Source: an uncultured Bacilli bacterium
GTDB lineage: Bacteria > Bacillota_I > Bacilli_A > RF39 > UBA660
DNA: 40,021 bases
Reading direction: 5' to 3'
NCBI GenBank assembly: GCA_947632395.1
Contig: CANRPA010000006.1
Location: 1-40,021 of the forward strand
This document shows positions 16,365-24,817 of the stretch, one piece after another (within the stretch, counting starts at the first letter, position 1; the number at the start of each line of letters is the position of its first letter). Both the position numbers and the translations under genes were made by a program. The notes beneath the pieces are model-generated. The model was not told where the DNA came from. It did no database searches and worked only from the letters and a program-made list of their open reading frames with translations.

Positions 16365-16432
16365 AGATTGGTATCAAATTTGGAAAATTCGATTAAAAAT
16401 TTAAAACGTACTTGATAAAAGCGCGTTTTTTT
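16365..16432 (+). repeat. Right-hand junction of the tRNA-Arg array with terminator
   Basis: AGATTGGTATCAAATTTGGA matches the unit start AGATTGATACCAAACTCGGA at 16 of 20 positions, all differences being transitions. The preceding AGTACTATTAG matches the unit end AGTACTTCTTAG, and AATTCGA follows as in the units. A hairpin (AAAACG/CGTTTT, 16403-16427) with a T run then takes the place of the unit's terminator. This looks like a diverged fourth copy, closing cassette 3. Confidence 0.65.
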
Positions 16433-16529
16433 ACAATGTATATTTAATTAAAATGTAAAAGGCTATAAAAAAAAATAAATTTTAATAACTTTTTTCTTTT
16501 TATATGATAAAATATTAGTAGGTGGTAAG

Positions 16530-17372
16530 ATGAAAAATAAAAAAGTGATGGTATTTTTGTGCATAACTTTAATATTTTTGATAACATTTTGTTATAATAT
16601 AATGCCAATATTAGCTGATAGTGGTTTCGATTCAAGTTTTGATAGTGATTTTGATTCAAGTTTTGATAGCGATTCATCTAGTGATGGAGGTTCAGGTGGA
16701 CTATTTTATTTAGTATATTTATGTTTTGAGTATCCTCTTTTAGGGATAATAGTCCTAGCAATAATAATAGCTTTATTATATTTTCACAGTAAAAAGGCAA
16801 AAGAAGTAATAAGTAAGGCGTTAACTTCTAAATTAGAACTTTTGGATGTATCTAAATATCCAGAAGAAAAACAACTTGAAATAGAGGCGTTTAATATATA
16901 TAAGCAAATACAATATGCATGGATGAATTTTGATGAAGAAACAATTAGAAAATGTACAACAGATGAAATGTATAATATGTATTTGATGCAACTTGATACA
17001 TTAAAAGTTAAAAATCAAAAAAATTTAATGTATGATATTAAATATTTAGGAAGTAATATAAAGAAGAAAGAAGTAATAAATGGTCAAGAAACAATAATTA
17101 TGGAAATGAGAGTAAGCTGTCATGATTTTATATATGATACTAAAGCAAATAAAGTTGTAAGAGGAAGTTCTTCTAAAGTAAATTATTATACTTATGAACT
17201 TACATATGTTAAAACAGTTAATACTAAAGAAAATTCAGAAGATATTTGTCCTAGTTGTGGTGCTCCAGTAAAAGGAAATAATAGTGGAGTATGTGAATAT
17301 TGTAGATCAACATTAATTAGTAAAAATTATACATTAATTTTAAGTAAAAAGAAAATGATTTCACAAAGATAA
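16530..17372 (+). CDS. Tim44-like-domain membrane protein with zinc ribbon
   Basis: A 280-residue secreted/membrane protein: N-terminal hydrophobic signal (VMVFLCITLIFLITF), a low-complexity Asp/Ser/Phe stretch (FDSDFDSSFDSD), a transmembrane helix near 60-85, a Tim44/MRPL45-like domain (about 95-235; YPEEKQLEIEAFNIYKQIQYAWMNFD), then a CPSCGAP...CEYC zinc ribbon near the C-terminus. Bacterial proteins with this layout are of unknown function. The start follows AGGTGGT and the gene stands alone with its own terminator. The Tim44 assignment rests on overall pattern, so it is moderate. Confidence 0.7.
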   Translation: MKNKKVMVFLCITLIFLITFCYNIMPILADSGFDSSFDSDFDSSFDSDSSSDGGSGGLFYLVYLCFEYPLLGIIVLAIIIALLYFHSKKAKEVISKALTSKLELLDVSKYPEEKQLEIEAFNIYKQIQYAWMNFDEETIRKCTTDEMYNMYLMQLDTLKVKNQKNLMYDIKYLGSNIKKKEVINGQETIIMEMRVSCHDFIYDTKANKVVRGSSSKVNYYTYELTYVKTVNTKENSEDICPSCGAPVKGNNSGVCEYCRSTLISKNYTLILSKKKMISQR

Positions 17373-17387
17373 TCATTTCTTTTTTTA
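17350..17387 (+). terminator. Intrinsic terminator of the Tim44-like gene
   Basis: AGAAAATGATT pairs with AATCATTTCT followed by TTTTTTT, overlapping the end of the coding region. Confidence 0.75.
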
Positions 17388-17456
17388 TGCAAAGTTTCTT
17401 AAAAGAACTAGTTAATTAATAAATTTTTTAGTATAATACTAATAGGTGAGGAATAC

Positions 17457-18764
17457 ATGAGTGAAAAAGGTATCAGCAAATCTAAAGTTATAGAAATATC
17501 AAAAATAAAAAAAGAACCAAAATGGATGACAGATTTTAGAATTAAATCATATGAAAAATTTATGGAATTGCCTAATCCATCGTTTGGTCCTGAATTAAAC
17601 ATTAATTTTGATGATATAACTTATTATAAAAAAGTAGGAAAAAATGAAAATAGTTGGGATAAAGTACCAAAAGAAATTAAGGATACTTTTAATAAACTTG
17701 GAATTATAGAAGCAGAACAAAAATATTTAGCAGGTATAGGTGCTCAGGTTGAAAGTGAATCAATATATCATAATATGTTGAAAGAATTAACTGATAAAAA
17801 TGTAATTTTTTGTGATACCGATACAGCACTTAGAGAATATCCAGACATATTTAAAAAATATTTTAATAAATTAGTTAAATATGATGAAAATAAGTATACA
17901 GCACTTAATGGCGCAGTGTGGAGTGGTGGAACTTTTATATATATTCCACCACATACTAAACTTGATAGACCACTTCAAAGTTATTTTAGAATAAATAGTG
18001 TTAATATGGGGCAATTTGAAAGAACAATAATAATAGTAGATGAAGATTCAGAACTACACTATATGGAAGGATGTACAGCGCCTACCTACTCAACAGATTC
18101 ACTTCATGCAGCCGTTGTTGAAATATATGTAGGAGCAGGTTCAAAATGTAGGTATACAACAATTCAAAATTGGTCTAATAATGTATATAATTTGGTAACT
18201 AAAAGGGCAATAGTAGAAGAAAATGGATTAATGGAATGGATTGATGGTAATATTGGTTCAAAAACAAATATGAAATATCCTGGTTGTATATTAAATGGGG
18301 AGTATGCTAAAGGAAGATGCATTTCTATTGCTGTTGCAACTAAAGATCAAATACAAGATGCAGGTTCTCGTATGATTCATTTAGCGCCACATACAACAAG
18401 TGAAATAATAAGTAAATCAATTGCTGCTAATGGTGGTGATGCGACATATAGAGGAAAAGTAAGAATAACTAAAAATGCTACAAATTCTAAGAGTATAGTA
18501 AAATGCGATACAATAATATTAGATGAAGAATCTAGAAGTGATACAGTACCAGATAATATAGTAGAAAATAATTCATCTAATATAAATCATGAAGCAACAG
18601 TATCTAAAATAAGTGAAGAAAAATTATTTTATTTAATGAGTAGAGGATTAACTATGGAAAAGGCAAAAGAGTTATTAATAATGGGTTTTATAGATAGATT
18701 TAGAGAAGAACTTCCTATGGAATATGCTGTAGAGTTAAATGCTTTACTCAAAAATTATTTTTAA
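17457..18764 (+). CDS. sufB: Fe-S cluster assembly scaffold SufB
   Basis: SufB is the scaffold of the SUF Fe-S assembly complex (SufBCD). This 435-residue protein is somewhat shorter than the usual 465-495. It shows [13 protein letters not shown], the beta-helix core ([18 protein letters not shown]), the candidate cluster/persulfide Cys in [11 protein letters not shown], and the conserved [21 protein letters not shown]. No sufC, sufD, sufS or sufU is adjacent, although these are normally in one operon. It is followed by mnmA, which needs sulfur from a cysteine desulfurase, so the pair may share sulfur supply. The start follows GGTGAGG. Confidence 0.93.
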   Translation: MSEKGISKSKVIEISKIKKEPKWMTDFRIKSYEKFMELPNPSFGPELNINFDDITYYKKVGKNENSWDKVPKEIKDTFNKLGIIEAEQKYLAGIGAQVESESIYHNMLKELTDKNVIFCDTDTALREYPDIFKKYFNKLVKYDENKYTALNGAVWSGGTFIYIPPHTKLDRPLQSYFRINSVNMGQFERTIIIVDEDSELHYMEGCTAPTYSTDSLHAAVVEIYVGAGSKCRYTTIQNWSNNVYNLVTKRAIVEENGLMEWIDGNIGSKTNMKYPGCILNGEYAKGRCISIAVATKDQIQDAGSRMIHLAPHTTSEIISKSIAANGGDATYRGKVRITKNATNSKSIVKCDTIILDEESRSDTVPDNIVENNSSNINHEATVSKISEEKLFYLMSRGLTMEKAKELLIMGFIDRFREELPMEYAVELNALLKNYF

Positions 18765-18791
18765 TATTATTAAAGAATTAGCAGGTGAAGT

Positions 18792-19829
18792 ATGAAAAAA
18801 GTATTAGTAGGTATGAGTGGTGGTGTTGATAGTAGTGTAAGTGCTATTATACTAAAAGAACAAGGATATGATGTATATGGTGCAACTATGAAACTATGGA
18901 CTCCAGATGGCGAAAATGTCGCTAGTACAGATGCTAAAAAAGTATGTGACAAAATAGGTATACCACATTATACAATAGATTTAGAAAATCAGTTTAAAAG
19001 TTGTGTAATTAAAAAATTTATAGATGGATATAAAAATGCAAGGACTCCAAATCCTTGTATTGAATGCAATAAGTATTTAAAATTTGGTGCAATGTATGAA
19101 AAGGCTAAATCATTAGGTATCGATTATATATCAACAGGGCATTATGCTAAGATAGAATATAGCGATAAATATAAAAGATATATACTAAGAAAATCAAAAA
19201 ATTTAGAAAAAGATCAAAGTTATGTACTTTATAATATTCCTAAAAATATCCTTGAATATGTTTTATTCCCTCTTGAAAACTTTGAATCAAAAGAAGAGAT
19301 AAGAAAAATTGCATGTGATAATAATCTTTTAGTAGCAAGTAAACCAGATAGTCAAGATATATGTTTTATACCAGATGGTGACTATAAAAATTTTTTAGAA
19401 AAAAATAGTGATTTAAAGTCAAAAGAAGGTAATATTATATTTCATGGAGAAGTAATAGGTAAACATACTGGTCTTTATAAGTATACTATAGGTCAGAGGA
19501 AAGGACTTGGTATATCACATGAAACTCCACTATATGTGATAGGTTTTAATATAGAAAAAAATGAACTTATTATTGGTGAGGAAAAAGATTTATATATAAA
19601 AAGTTTTAAAGTTAAAGATTATAATTTACTTCTTATAGATTCTATAACAGAGCCTATAAAAGTAAATGTTAAAACAAGATATAAAAGTTTAGAACATCCA
19701 GCAATAATATCTATGGATGGTAATTTAATAAATGTAGAATTTGAAGAATTACAAAAGGGTGTTACGAGTGGACAATCAGCAGTATTTTACATTGATGATA
19801 TAGTACTTGGTGGAGGTATAATAGTGTAA
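18792..19829 (+). CDS. mnmA: tRNA-specific 2-thiouridylase MnmA
   Basis: Thiolates U34 of tRNA-Lys, -Glu and -Gln using ATP and relayed sulfur. The 345-residue protein has PP-loop GMSGGVDSSVSA at the N-terminus, the first catalytic Cys in TPNPCIECN, the STGHYA motif, and the second Cys in SQDICFIP. The IGQRKGLG segment and a C-terminal beta-barrel ending in LGGGIIV complete the family pattern. It begins 27 bases after sufB, preceded by GCAGGTGAAG, and is likely cotranscribed. The terminator lies downstream at 19862. Confidence 0.95.
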   Translation: MKKVLVGMSGGVDSSVSAIILKEQGYDVYGATMKLWTPDGENVASTDAKKVCDKIGIPHYTIDLENQFKSCVIKKFIDGYKNARTPNPCIECNKYLKFGAMYEKAKSLGIDYISTGHYAKIEYSDKYKRYILRKSKNLEKDQSYVLYNIPKNILEYVLFPLENFESKEEIRKIACDNNLLVASKPDSQDICFIPDGDYKNFLEKNSDLKSKEGNIIFHGEVIGKHTGLYKYTIGQRKGLGISHETPLYVIGFNIEKNELIIGEEKDLYIKSFKVKDYNLLLIDSITEPIKVNVKTRYKSLEHPAIISMDGNLINVEFEELQKGVTSGQSAVFYIDDIVLGGGIIV

Positions 19830-19861
19830 ATAAAGTTTTTTTAACTTTTATAAGATTATTG

Positions 19862-19897
19862 AACAAATAGGTAAATATTTTACTTATTTGTTTTTTT
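19862..19897 (+). terminator. Terminator of mnmA; left inverted repeat of the pilin cassette
   Basis: AACAAATAGGTAAA and TTTACTTATTTGTT arms followed by seven T. Its sequence reappears in inverse orientation at 21476-21440, differing by one T in the loop. Confidence 0.8.
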
Positions 19898-20012
19898 GAT
19901 AAAGACAATATATCTAGTATGATTAATGATAGCTTAACAACGTTTTTATATGAATAAATTAAGTATATTTGACAAATATAATGTATATAAAATAAAATAT
20001 AAATTAATAATA

Positions 20013-20041
20013 TTGACAAAGATTTATGGTTTTGATAAATT
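20013..20041 (+). promoter_or_regulatory. Promoter of the prepilin-like gene
   Basis: TTGACA, 17-base spacer, TAAATT; AGGAGG follows ahead of the ATG. Further -35-like TTGACA lies at about 19968. Confidence 0.5.
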
Positions 20042-20076
20042 AATATTGTAGACGATAAGTATAGGAGGATATTGAT

Positions 20077-21285
20077 ATGATTAATAGAAAAGGTTTTACA
20101 TTAATAGAATTATTAGCAGTCATTGTAATTTTAGCAATCATTGCTCTAATAGCAACCCCAGTCATTTTAAATATTATTAATAGTGCTAGAGCAAATGCTA
20201 AACAAAGATCTGCTGAGTTGGTATATACAGGAGTTCAATATGCATATGTATCTGCTATGTATGGTGGAATTGAAGGAACTTATGTACCTAATCCAAGTTT
20301 AGAAGACATAAAACAATACTTAAATGTAGATAATGTAGATAAAGAAAATAAAGTTACATTCGATAAAGAAGATGCACCAGAAATGCTTAAAATAGAAACA
20401 AATGATGGAGCATACTGTGAAGTAACTATAAACAATGGATTACAAGTTTCATGTTATTCTAGTACAGAAAAAGAAAATGCAAAACATTACTTTACAAAAT
20501 ATGTACAAACTGATTCAGAAGCTGCAGATGCTACTCCAGATGATTCAGAAGTTACAGATGCTACTCCAGTATCATTTGAAACTGATGATTGGGCTACAAT
20601 ACAAAAAGCTGTACAATCAGGAAACTATCCATATCAAGTAGGTGATACTAAAACTGTAGAATTAACTGATTTTGGAACATTTACACTTCGTATAGCAAAC
20701 ACAACTACACCAAGTGTTTGTAATGAGCCAGGTTTCTCACAAACAGCATGTGGATTTGTAATAGAATTTGCAGATATTATAATTACCTATAGGATGAATC
20801 CATCTACACCTGAAAATAAATATGGAACAAATGTGGGGGGATGGAATGGCAGTGGATTAAGAATATGTTTGAATAATACAATATATGAGGCTCTACCACA
20901 AGAACTAAAGGATGTAATAATAGATACATATGTGGTATCAGGGCATGGATCTTCTGATAGTAGTAATTTTGAAACAACAGATAAGCTATATTCACTTTCA
21001 ACTGCAGAAATATGGGCAAATGGCTCAAGTAATACAAAAATAATGTATGATACAGCACGAGACAAAACAAGACAATTAGATTATTATGCTAAAGAAGGTG
21101 TAACAACAGATAATTATTCTGCAGCCATTAAGCGTTATAATTATGGTATAGTTCCTACCTGGTGGCTCCGCTCGGCTCATTCTCTTTATACTAACTATTT
21201 CTATGGTGTGGAGTCTGATGGTGATTATACTAATATGACTGCTAGTAAAACTACTGGTGTCTCTCCAGCTTTCCGAATTGGATGA
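20077..21285 (+). CDS. Prepilin-like surface protein with C-terminal DUF6273-type domain
   Basis: A 402-residue secreted protein. The type IV prepilin motif is complete: basic leader MINRKG, cleavage after Gly6, Phe7, and Glu at mature position 5, then a hydrophobic helix (LLAVIVILAIIALIATPVIL). Residues ~38-130 are a pilin-like globular part. A short Asp/Ala/Thr-Pro repeat (DSEAADATP, DSEVTDATP) links to a C-terminal domain with WWLRSAHS and GVSPAFRIG, the DUF6273-type pattern. It has a fold-like resemblance to C-type-lectin display domains. No pilus assembly genes are in view. The final ~130 bp is visibly richer in G and C and uses CGC, CTC and TCG codons unlike the rest. The start follows AGGAGGAT. 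A pseudopilin/adhesin role is inferred. Confidence 0.82.
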   Translation: MINRKGFTLIELLAVIVILAIIALIATPVILNIINSARANAKQRSAELVYTGVQYAYVSAMYGGIEGTYVPNPSLEDIKQYLNVDNVDKENKVTFDKEDAPEMLKIETNDGAYCEVTINNGLQVSCYSSTEKENAKHYFTKYVQTDSEAADATPDDSEVTDATPVSFETDDWATIQKAVQSGNYPYQVGDTKTVELTDFGTFTLRIANTTTPSVCNEPGFSQTACGFVIEFADIIITYRMNPSTPENKYGTNVGGWNGSGLRICLNNTIYEALPQELKDVIIDTYVVSGHGSSDSSNFETTDKLYSLSTAEIWANGSSNTKIMYDTARDKTRQLDYYAKEGVTTDNYSAAIKRYNYGIVPTWWLRSAHSLYTNYFYGVESDGDYTNMTASKTTGVSPAFRIG

Positions 21286-21343
21286 TGTGATAAAAGAAAT
21301 TATATTTAGCATTATATTAAATAAAAAAGTTTATATATTTCAG

Positions 21344-21378
21344 ACTATTGACAAAGTAAAATTTTGTTAATAGTTTTT
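21344..21378 (+). terminator. Terminator of the prepilin gene
   Basis: ACTATTGACAAA against TTTGTTAATAGT, then TTTTTATTTTT. Confidence 0.65.
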
Positions 21379-21439
21379 ATTTTTGTAAAGATTAACAATA
21401 AATATATATAAAATGAATTTAAGGAATTTGCCTATTATT

Positions 21440-21476
21440 AAAAAAACAAATAAGTAAAAATATTTACCTATTTGTT
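21440..21476 (-). terminator. Terminator of the DUF192 gene; right inverted repeat of the pilin cassette
   Basis: On the minus strand AACAAATAGGTAAA / TTTACTTATTTGTT followed by seven T, the same sequence as the mnmA terminator but inverted. Confidence 0.75.
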
Positions 21477-21490
21477 AGTAGTCTAAAAAG

Positions 21491-21805
21491 TTATGAAACT
21501 TTTATTTTTTCATTAATACTAAATTCATATTTATTTATTGGAAATTCAAAAGTATAATAAATATTTTTTTTAAAGAAAATAACATGCCAAGGTTTAAAGT
21601 TTTTATAAATATATAGAATATTAAAATTTTTATCGGTCATAATAATATCAATAGGTTTTAACATAAAAAAAGTATGTACTGAATTACATTTAGGAAAACA
21701 TATTGGTGTATCTATATTTTTTTTTAACATAAGTCCCTTAAAGCGACTTAATAAATTATTGCAAATTTTTATATTAATGGTTGAATTATTTTTTATAATT
21801 TCCAT
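21491..21805 (-). CDS. DUF192-family protein
   Basis: A 104-residue protein with the DUF192 pattern: LLSRFKGLMLKK near the N-terminus, then VHTFFMLKPIDIIMTD, and a final strand pair around YTFEFP. No signal peptide is visible, so it is probably cytosolic. The biochemical function of the family is unknown. The start follows GGTGAT. It is divergent from the Flp-like pilin gene. DUF192 genes are often near Tad/Flp pilus loci in Gram-positives as I recall, which fits this position, but a functional link is inference. Confidence 0.78.
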   Translation of the reverse strand: MEIIKNNSTINIKICNNLLSRFKGLMLKKNIDTPICFPKCNSVHTFFMLKPIDIIMTDKNFNILYIYKNFKPWHVIFFKKNIYYTFEFPINKYEFSINEKIKVS

Positions 21806-21834
21806 ATAATCACCATATTTATTATATCACGTTA

Positions 21835-21863
21835 TTGACAAAAAGATAAAAAAATTATAAAAT
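21835..21863 (+). promoter_or_regulatory. Promoter of the Flp-like pilin gene
   Basis: TTGACA, 17-base spacer, TAAAAT: the best promoter match in this intergenic region. Confidence 0.65.
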
Positions 21864-21886
21864 TAATATAGTAATGGAGGTGTATC

Positions 21887-22093
21887 GTGAAGAAGTTAAA
21901 TAGCAATGGTCAAGCTTTAGTAGAATATCTACTTATAATAGCTGTTATAAGTGTAATTGTAGTAAGTTTGGTTAAATTATTAGGAGGCTATTTAAAAGAT
22001 TCTATTACTAAGTCCTCTTGCGATATTAATAATCAAACTTATGTTGAGGGTTCAAAACCTGGTGAAGGTACTTGTCAGGATCTTGAAGAATAA
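21887..22093 (+). CDS. Flp-type (type IVb/Tad) pilin-like small protein
   Basis: A 68-residue protein: short polar leader with NGQALVEY, a hydrophobic helix (LLIIAVISVIVVSLVKLLG), then a short polar tail with two cysteines (SSCDINN, GTCQDLEE) that could form a disulfide. The G-Q-A-x-V-E-Y junction is typical of Flp/TadE-type prepilins, in which cleavage precedes the hydrophobic helix and Glu is at mature position ~5. The GTG start follows GGAGGTG. It is a single gene with its own strong promoter and terminator. Tad secretion genes are not in the window, so assembly must occur from elsewhere if it is functional. Confidence 0.78.
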   Translation: MKKLNSNGQALVEYLLIIAVISVIVVSLVKLLGGYLKDSITKSSCDINNQTYVEGSKPGEGTCQDLEE

Positions 22094-22094
22094 T

Positions 22095-22154
22095 ATGTAC
22101 AATATCTAGAAATTAAATATTTTCTAGAATTTTTTAAATATTGTACATTTTTTT
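22095..22154 (+). terminator. Strong nested-hairpin terminator of the Flp-like gene
   Basis: ATGTACAATAT pairs with ATATTGTACAT around an inner TCTAGAAA/TTTCTAGA stem, followed by eight T. Confidence 0.8.
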
Positions 22155-22156
22155 TA

Positions 22157-22185
22157 TTTACAATAATAGTTATGAATAGTATAAT
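22157..22185 (+). promoter_or_regulatory. Promoter of glyQS
   Basis: TTTACA, 17-base spacer, TATAAT, ending 23 bases before the glyQS start. No T-box is present. Confidence 0.65.
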
Positions 22186-22208
22186 ATATAAAGGTTGGAG
22201 GAAACAAA

Positions 22209-23579
22209 ATGCAAGAAATGACAATGGATAAAATGGTTAATTTATGTAAACAATATGGTTTTATATTCCAAGGTAGTGAAATATATGATGGACTAGCTAA
22301 TACATGGGATTATGGTCCATTAGGTAGTAGATTAAAAAATAACGTAAAAGATTGTTGGAGAAAAAGATTTATACAAGAAAGACCTAATGCATATGAACTA
22401 GATGCAGACATTTTAATGCATCCTAGAGTATGGGAAGCATCAGGACATGTAGATTCTTTTGCTGACCCACTTACTGATTGTAAAGAATGTAAGACACGTC
22501 ATAGAGCAGATAATTTAATTAATGATTATTCTAAAAGTTCAATTGGAGATTCAATGAGTAATCAAGAAATGATGGATTATATTAAAGAAAATAAAGTTCC
22601 ATGTCCTAAATGTGGTAAAAGTAATTTTACTGAAATAAGACAATTTAAATTAATGTTTGAAACATATAGAGGAGTTATACAGGATGCTAAAAGTATTGTA
22701 TATTTAAGACCAGAAAATGCACAGGGAGAATATGTCAATTTTTTAAATGTTCAAAGGAGTATGAGGGCTAAACTTCCATTTTCTATAGGACAAATTGGTA
22801 AAGCATTTAGAAATGAAATAACGCCAGGTAATTTTACTTTTAGAACAATAGAATTTGAACAAATGGAGTATCAAACTTTTTGTAAAGAGGGTAGTGATAC
22901 AGAACTTTATGAATATTTTAAAGAATATGGAAAAAAGTTCTATATGGATTTAGGAATTCCTAGTGATAAATTGAGATTTCATGATCACGAAAAACTTGCT
23001 CATTATGCTAAAGCAGCATGCGATATTGAATATTTATTTCCATTTGGTTGGGGTGAAATAAATGGTACACATAATAGAACAAATTTTGATCTTACTAGAC
23101 ATCAAGAGTTTAGTGGTAAAAGTCAGGAATATTTAGACCCAGAGACTAATGAAAAATATATTCCTTATATTATAGAATCAACATATGGACTTGATAGAAC
23201 TGTTCTTGCACTTTTGTTTAATGCATATCACGAGGATACACTTGAAGATGGTACTACAAGAGAAGTGTTAAGTTTACATCCATATCTTGCACCATATAAA
23301 GTAGCAGTTTTACCACTTGTTAAAAAATTCCATAGTGAAAAGGCATTTGAAATATATCAAAAACTTTGTAATAAATTTATGACAACATATGATGAAAGTG
23401 GTAATATAGGTAAAAGGTATAGAAGACAAGATATAACAGGAACACCATTTTGTATAACTATAGATGATGAAACAATAAATAATAATACAGTAACAATAAG
23501 AGATAGAGATACAATGGAACAAGTAACAATTCCTTTAGATGAAGTAGAAAAATATATAAGTGAAAGAATACAATTTTAA
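22209..23579 (+). CDS. glyQS: Glycyl-tRNA synthetase, homodimeric class II type
   Basis: Single-chain alpha2-type GlyRS, 456 residues, charging tRNA-Gly. It begins with the family motif GFIFQGSEIYDGLANTWDYG. A CKECKTRHRAD...CPKCGK zinc-like insert follows, then class II motif 2 (FRNEITPGNFTFRTIEFEQMEY), motif 3 (ESTYGLDRTVLALL) and the anticodon-binding domain (APYKVAVLPL). This type is common in Gram-positives other than those with alpha2beta2 GlyRS. The gene has its own promoter and a clear terminator. The start follows TTGGAGG. Confidence 0.96.
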   Translation: MQEMTMDKMVNLCKQYGFIFQGSEIYDGLANTWDYGPLGSRLKNNVKDCWRKRFIQERPNAYELDADILMHPRVWEASGHVDSFADPLTDCKECKTRHRADNLINDYSKSSIGDSMSNQEMMDYIKENKVPCPKCGKSNFTEIRQFKLMFETYRGVIQDAKSIVYLRPENAQGEYVNFLNVQRSMRAKLPFSIGQIGKAFRNEITPGNFTFRTIEFEQMEYQTFCKEGSDTELYEYFKEYGKKFYMDLGIPSDKLRFHDHEKLAHYAKAACDIEYLFPFGWGEINGTHNRTNFDLTRHQEFSGKSQEYLDPETNEKYIPYIIESTYGLDRTVLALLFNAYHEDTLEDGTTREVLSLHPYLAPYKVAVLPLVKKFHSEKAFEIYQKLCNKFMTTYDESGNIGKRYRRQDITGTPFCITIDDETINNNTVTIRDRDTMEQVTIPLDEVEKYISERIQF

Positions 23580-23583
23580 TAAT

Positions 23584-23627
23584 AAAAAAATGCAACATGT
23601 AAAATAAATATATGTTGCATTTTTTTA
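23584..23627 (+). terminator. Terminator of glyQS
   Basis: AAAAATGCAACAT and ATGTTGCATTTTT arms with T run; may act in both directions for the convergent DUF3048 gene. Confidence 0.8.
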
Positions 23628-23656
23628 TTTAAAATTTATAATTTAATAAATTTTTT

Positions 23657-24673
23657 TTATTCTATTGTTAATGGTTGACTATTTAATTGAAGTTGAATGA
23701 ATGTATTACCATCGCTAAGAATAACTTCACTTCCATCTAAATATGTATATTTTGTTTTCTCAGTTCTACTAGATTTGCTCCATTTAATTGGTACAGCATA
23801 ACCATTTGTAATATAAAAACCATTTCCACTTCCTATTGTTCCTAAATCTAGATAATAGTTGCCACTAGTCATTTTTGAATCAATTTTTTGTACAATAATA
23901 TTTTTTGTAGTATATTGTTCCTTAGTTTCATGATCTATATTAGCGTTTCCATTAACAAACCTTTTATAAACTTTTTTCTCTGTATCGTATTCATAAGTAG
24001 CATCAGCACTTCCACTTGGAATATATACTTTGTTTGCAATTTGAGCATTTTCTTTATTAGATAAGTCAACATCATTTGCATCATAATTTAATACTAATCC
24101 TTTATCTGTTGTAGAAGAATAGTTATTATCATTTGAGAATGATATTAATCTTGATAAATTTGTATAAGCAGTATGTTCAGTTGCTAAATTCTCTGGATTT
24201 TCTCTCCAAAAAGGACTAGAATGTATCATACCATTAATATGATTTATACCAGTAGAATTTATATCATTTTGTGCATATGTACTCCAACCATAAGCAACAA
24301 AAATAGCATCATGTTCAAAGGCATAATCTAAAAAATTATGTCTAGCACTTCTTATAGTACCTACTTTTAAATCATCTATGTCTTTATACAATGCCATTAA
24401 TCTTGTAAGACCACCTTCTACAGGGAATTCATAAACAATATAAGCCTCTTGTAATCCCTGTTGAACTTTAACAGCAGCAGGTGAATTATTTACTACAATA
24501 GCATAAGGTCTAGAATTAGAATTTATATCAATAATATCTATTGTTCCTGATATTTCTGGTTGGTCTATTACAGGTTCATCATTTGGTTTTTCATCTACTA
24601 TTTCTTTTTCTTTCTTTCCACATCCAGTTATGAAAAGTAAAGAAACAAGAAAAACTAACAATACTTTTTTCAT
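23657..24673 (-). CDS. DUF3048 (YerB-like) lipoprotein
   Basis: A 338-residue exported lipoprotein with signal peptide and lipobox LLFITGC (Cys about 18), a charged linker, then the DUF3048 region: SRPYAIVVNNSPAA, the segment VYEFPVEGGLTRLMALY, and VGTIRSARHNFLDYA. A C-terminal domain (PIKWSKSSRTEKTKY) completes the YerB layout. The molecular function of the family is not established; the protein acts outside the membrane. The start follows AAGGAGTG. It is transcribed alone, convergent with glyQS. Confidence 0.88.
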   Translation of the reverse strand: MKKVLLVFLVSLLFITGCGKKEKEIVDEKPNDEPVIDQPEISGTIDIIDINSNSRPYAIVVNNSPAAVKVQQGLQEAYIVYEFPVEGGLTRLMALYKDIDDLKVGTIRSARHNFLDYAFEHDAIFVAYGWSTYAQNDINSTGINHINGMIHSSPFWRENPENLATEHTAYTNLSRLISFSNDNNYSSTTDKGLVLNYDANDVDLSNKENAQIANKVYIPSGSADATYEYDTEKKVYKRFVNGNANIDHETKEQYTTKNIIVQKIDSKMTSGNYYLDLGTIGSGNGFYITNGYAVPIKWSKSSRTEKTKYTYLDGSEVILSDGNTFIQLQLNSQPLTIE

Positions 24674-24792
24674 TTAACAACACTCCTTTAACTACATTAA
24701 ACATATATCATAAAATATTGTTTACAAATTAATTATATATAAAAATAATTATAAAATCAATAGTTCATTTATTAGTATAATTTATGTAAAAT

Positions 24793-24817
24793 AAAAAAGG
24801 ATTAGAGCCCTTTTTTT
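24793..24817 (-). terminator. Terminator overlapping the end of the SspI-like gene
   Basis: Minus strand AAAAAAGGG and CCTTTTTT arms around CTCTAAT, followed by ATTTT. The hairpin includes the stop codon. Confidence 0.65.

Noticed and set aside
17457-18764. Complete SUF operon
   Set aside because: Only sufB is present; flanking genes are a Tim44-like protein and mnmA, with no sufC, sufD, sufS or sufU.
20435-20641. Plus-strand 68-codon ORF inside the prepilin gene
   Set aside because: A shadow frame of repeat-like codons with no ribosome site.
22095-22208. T-box upstream of glyQS
   Set aside because: No AGGGTGG box or specifier stem; the hairpin is the terminator of the preceding pilin gene and a plain promoter follows.
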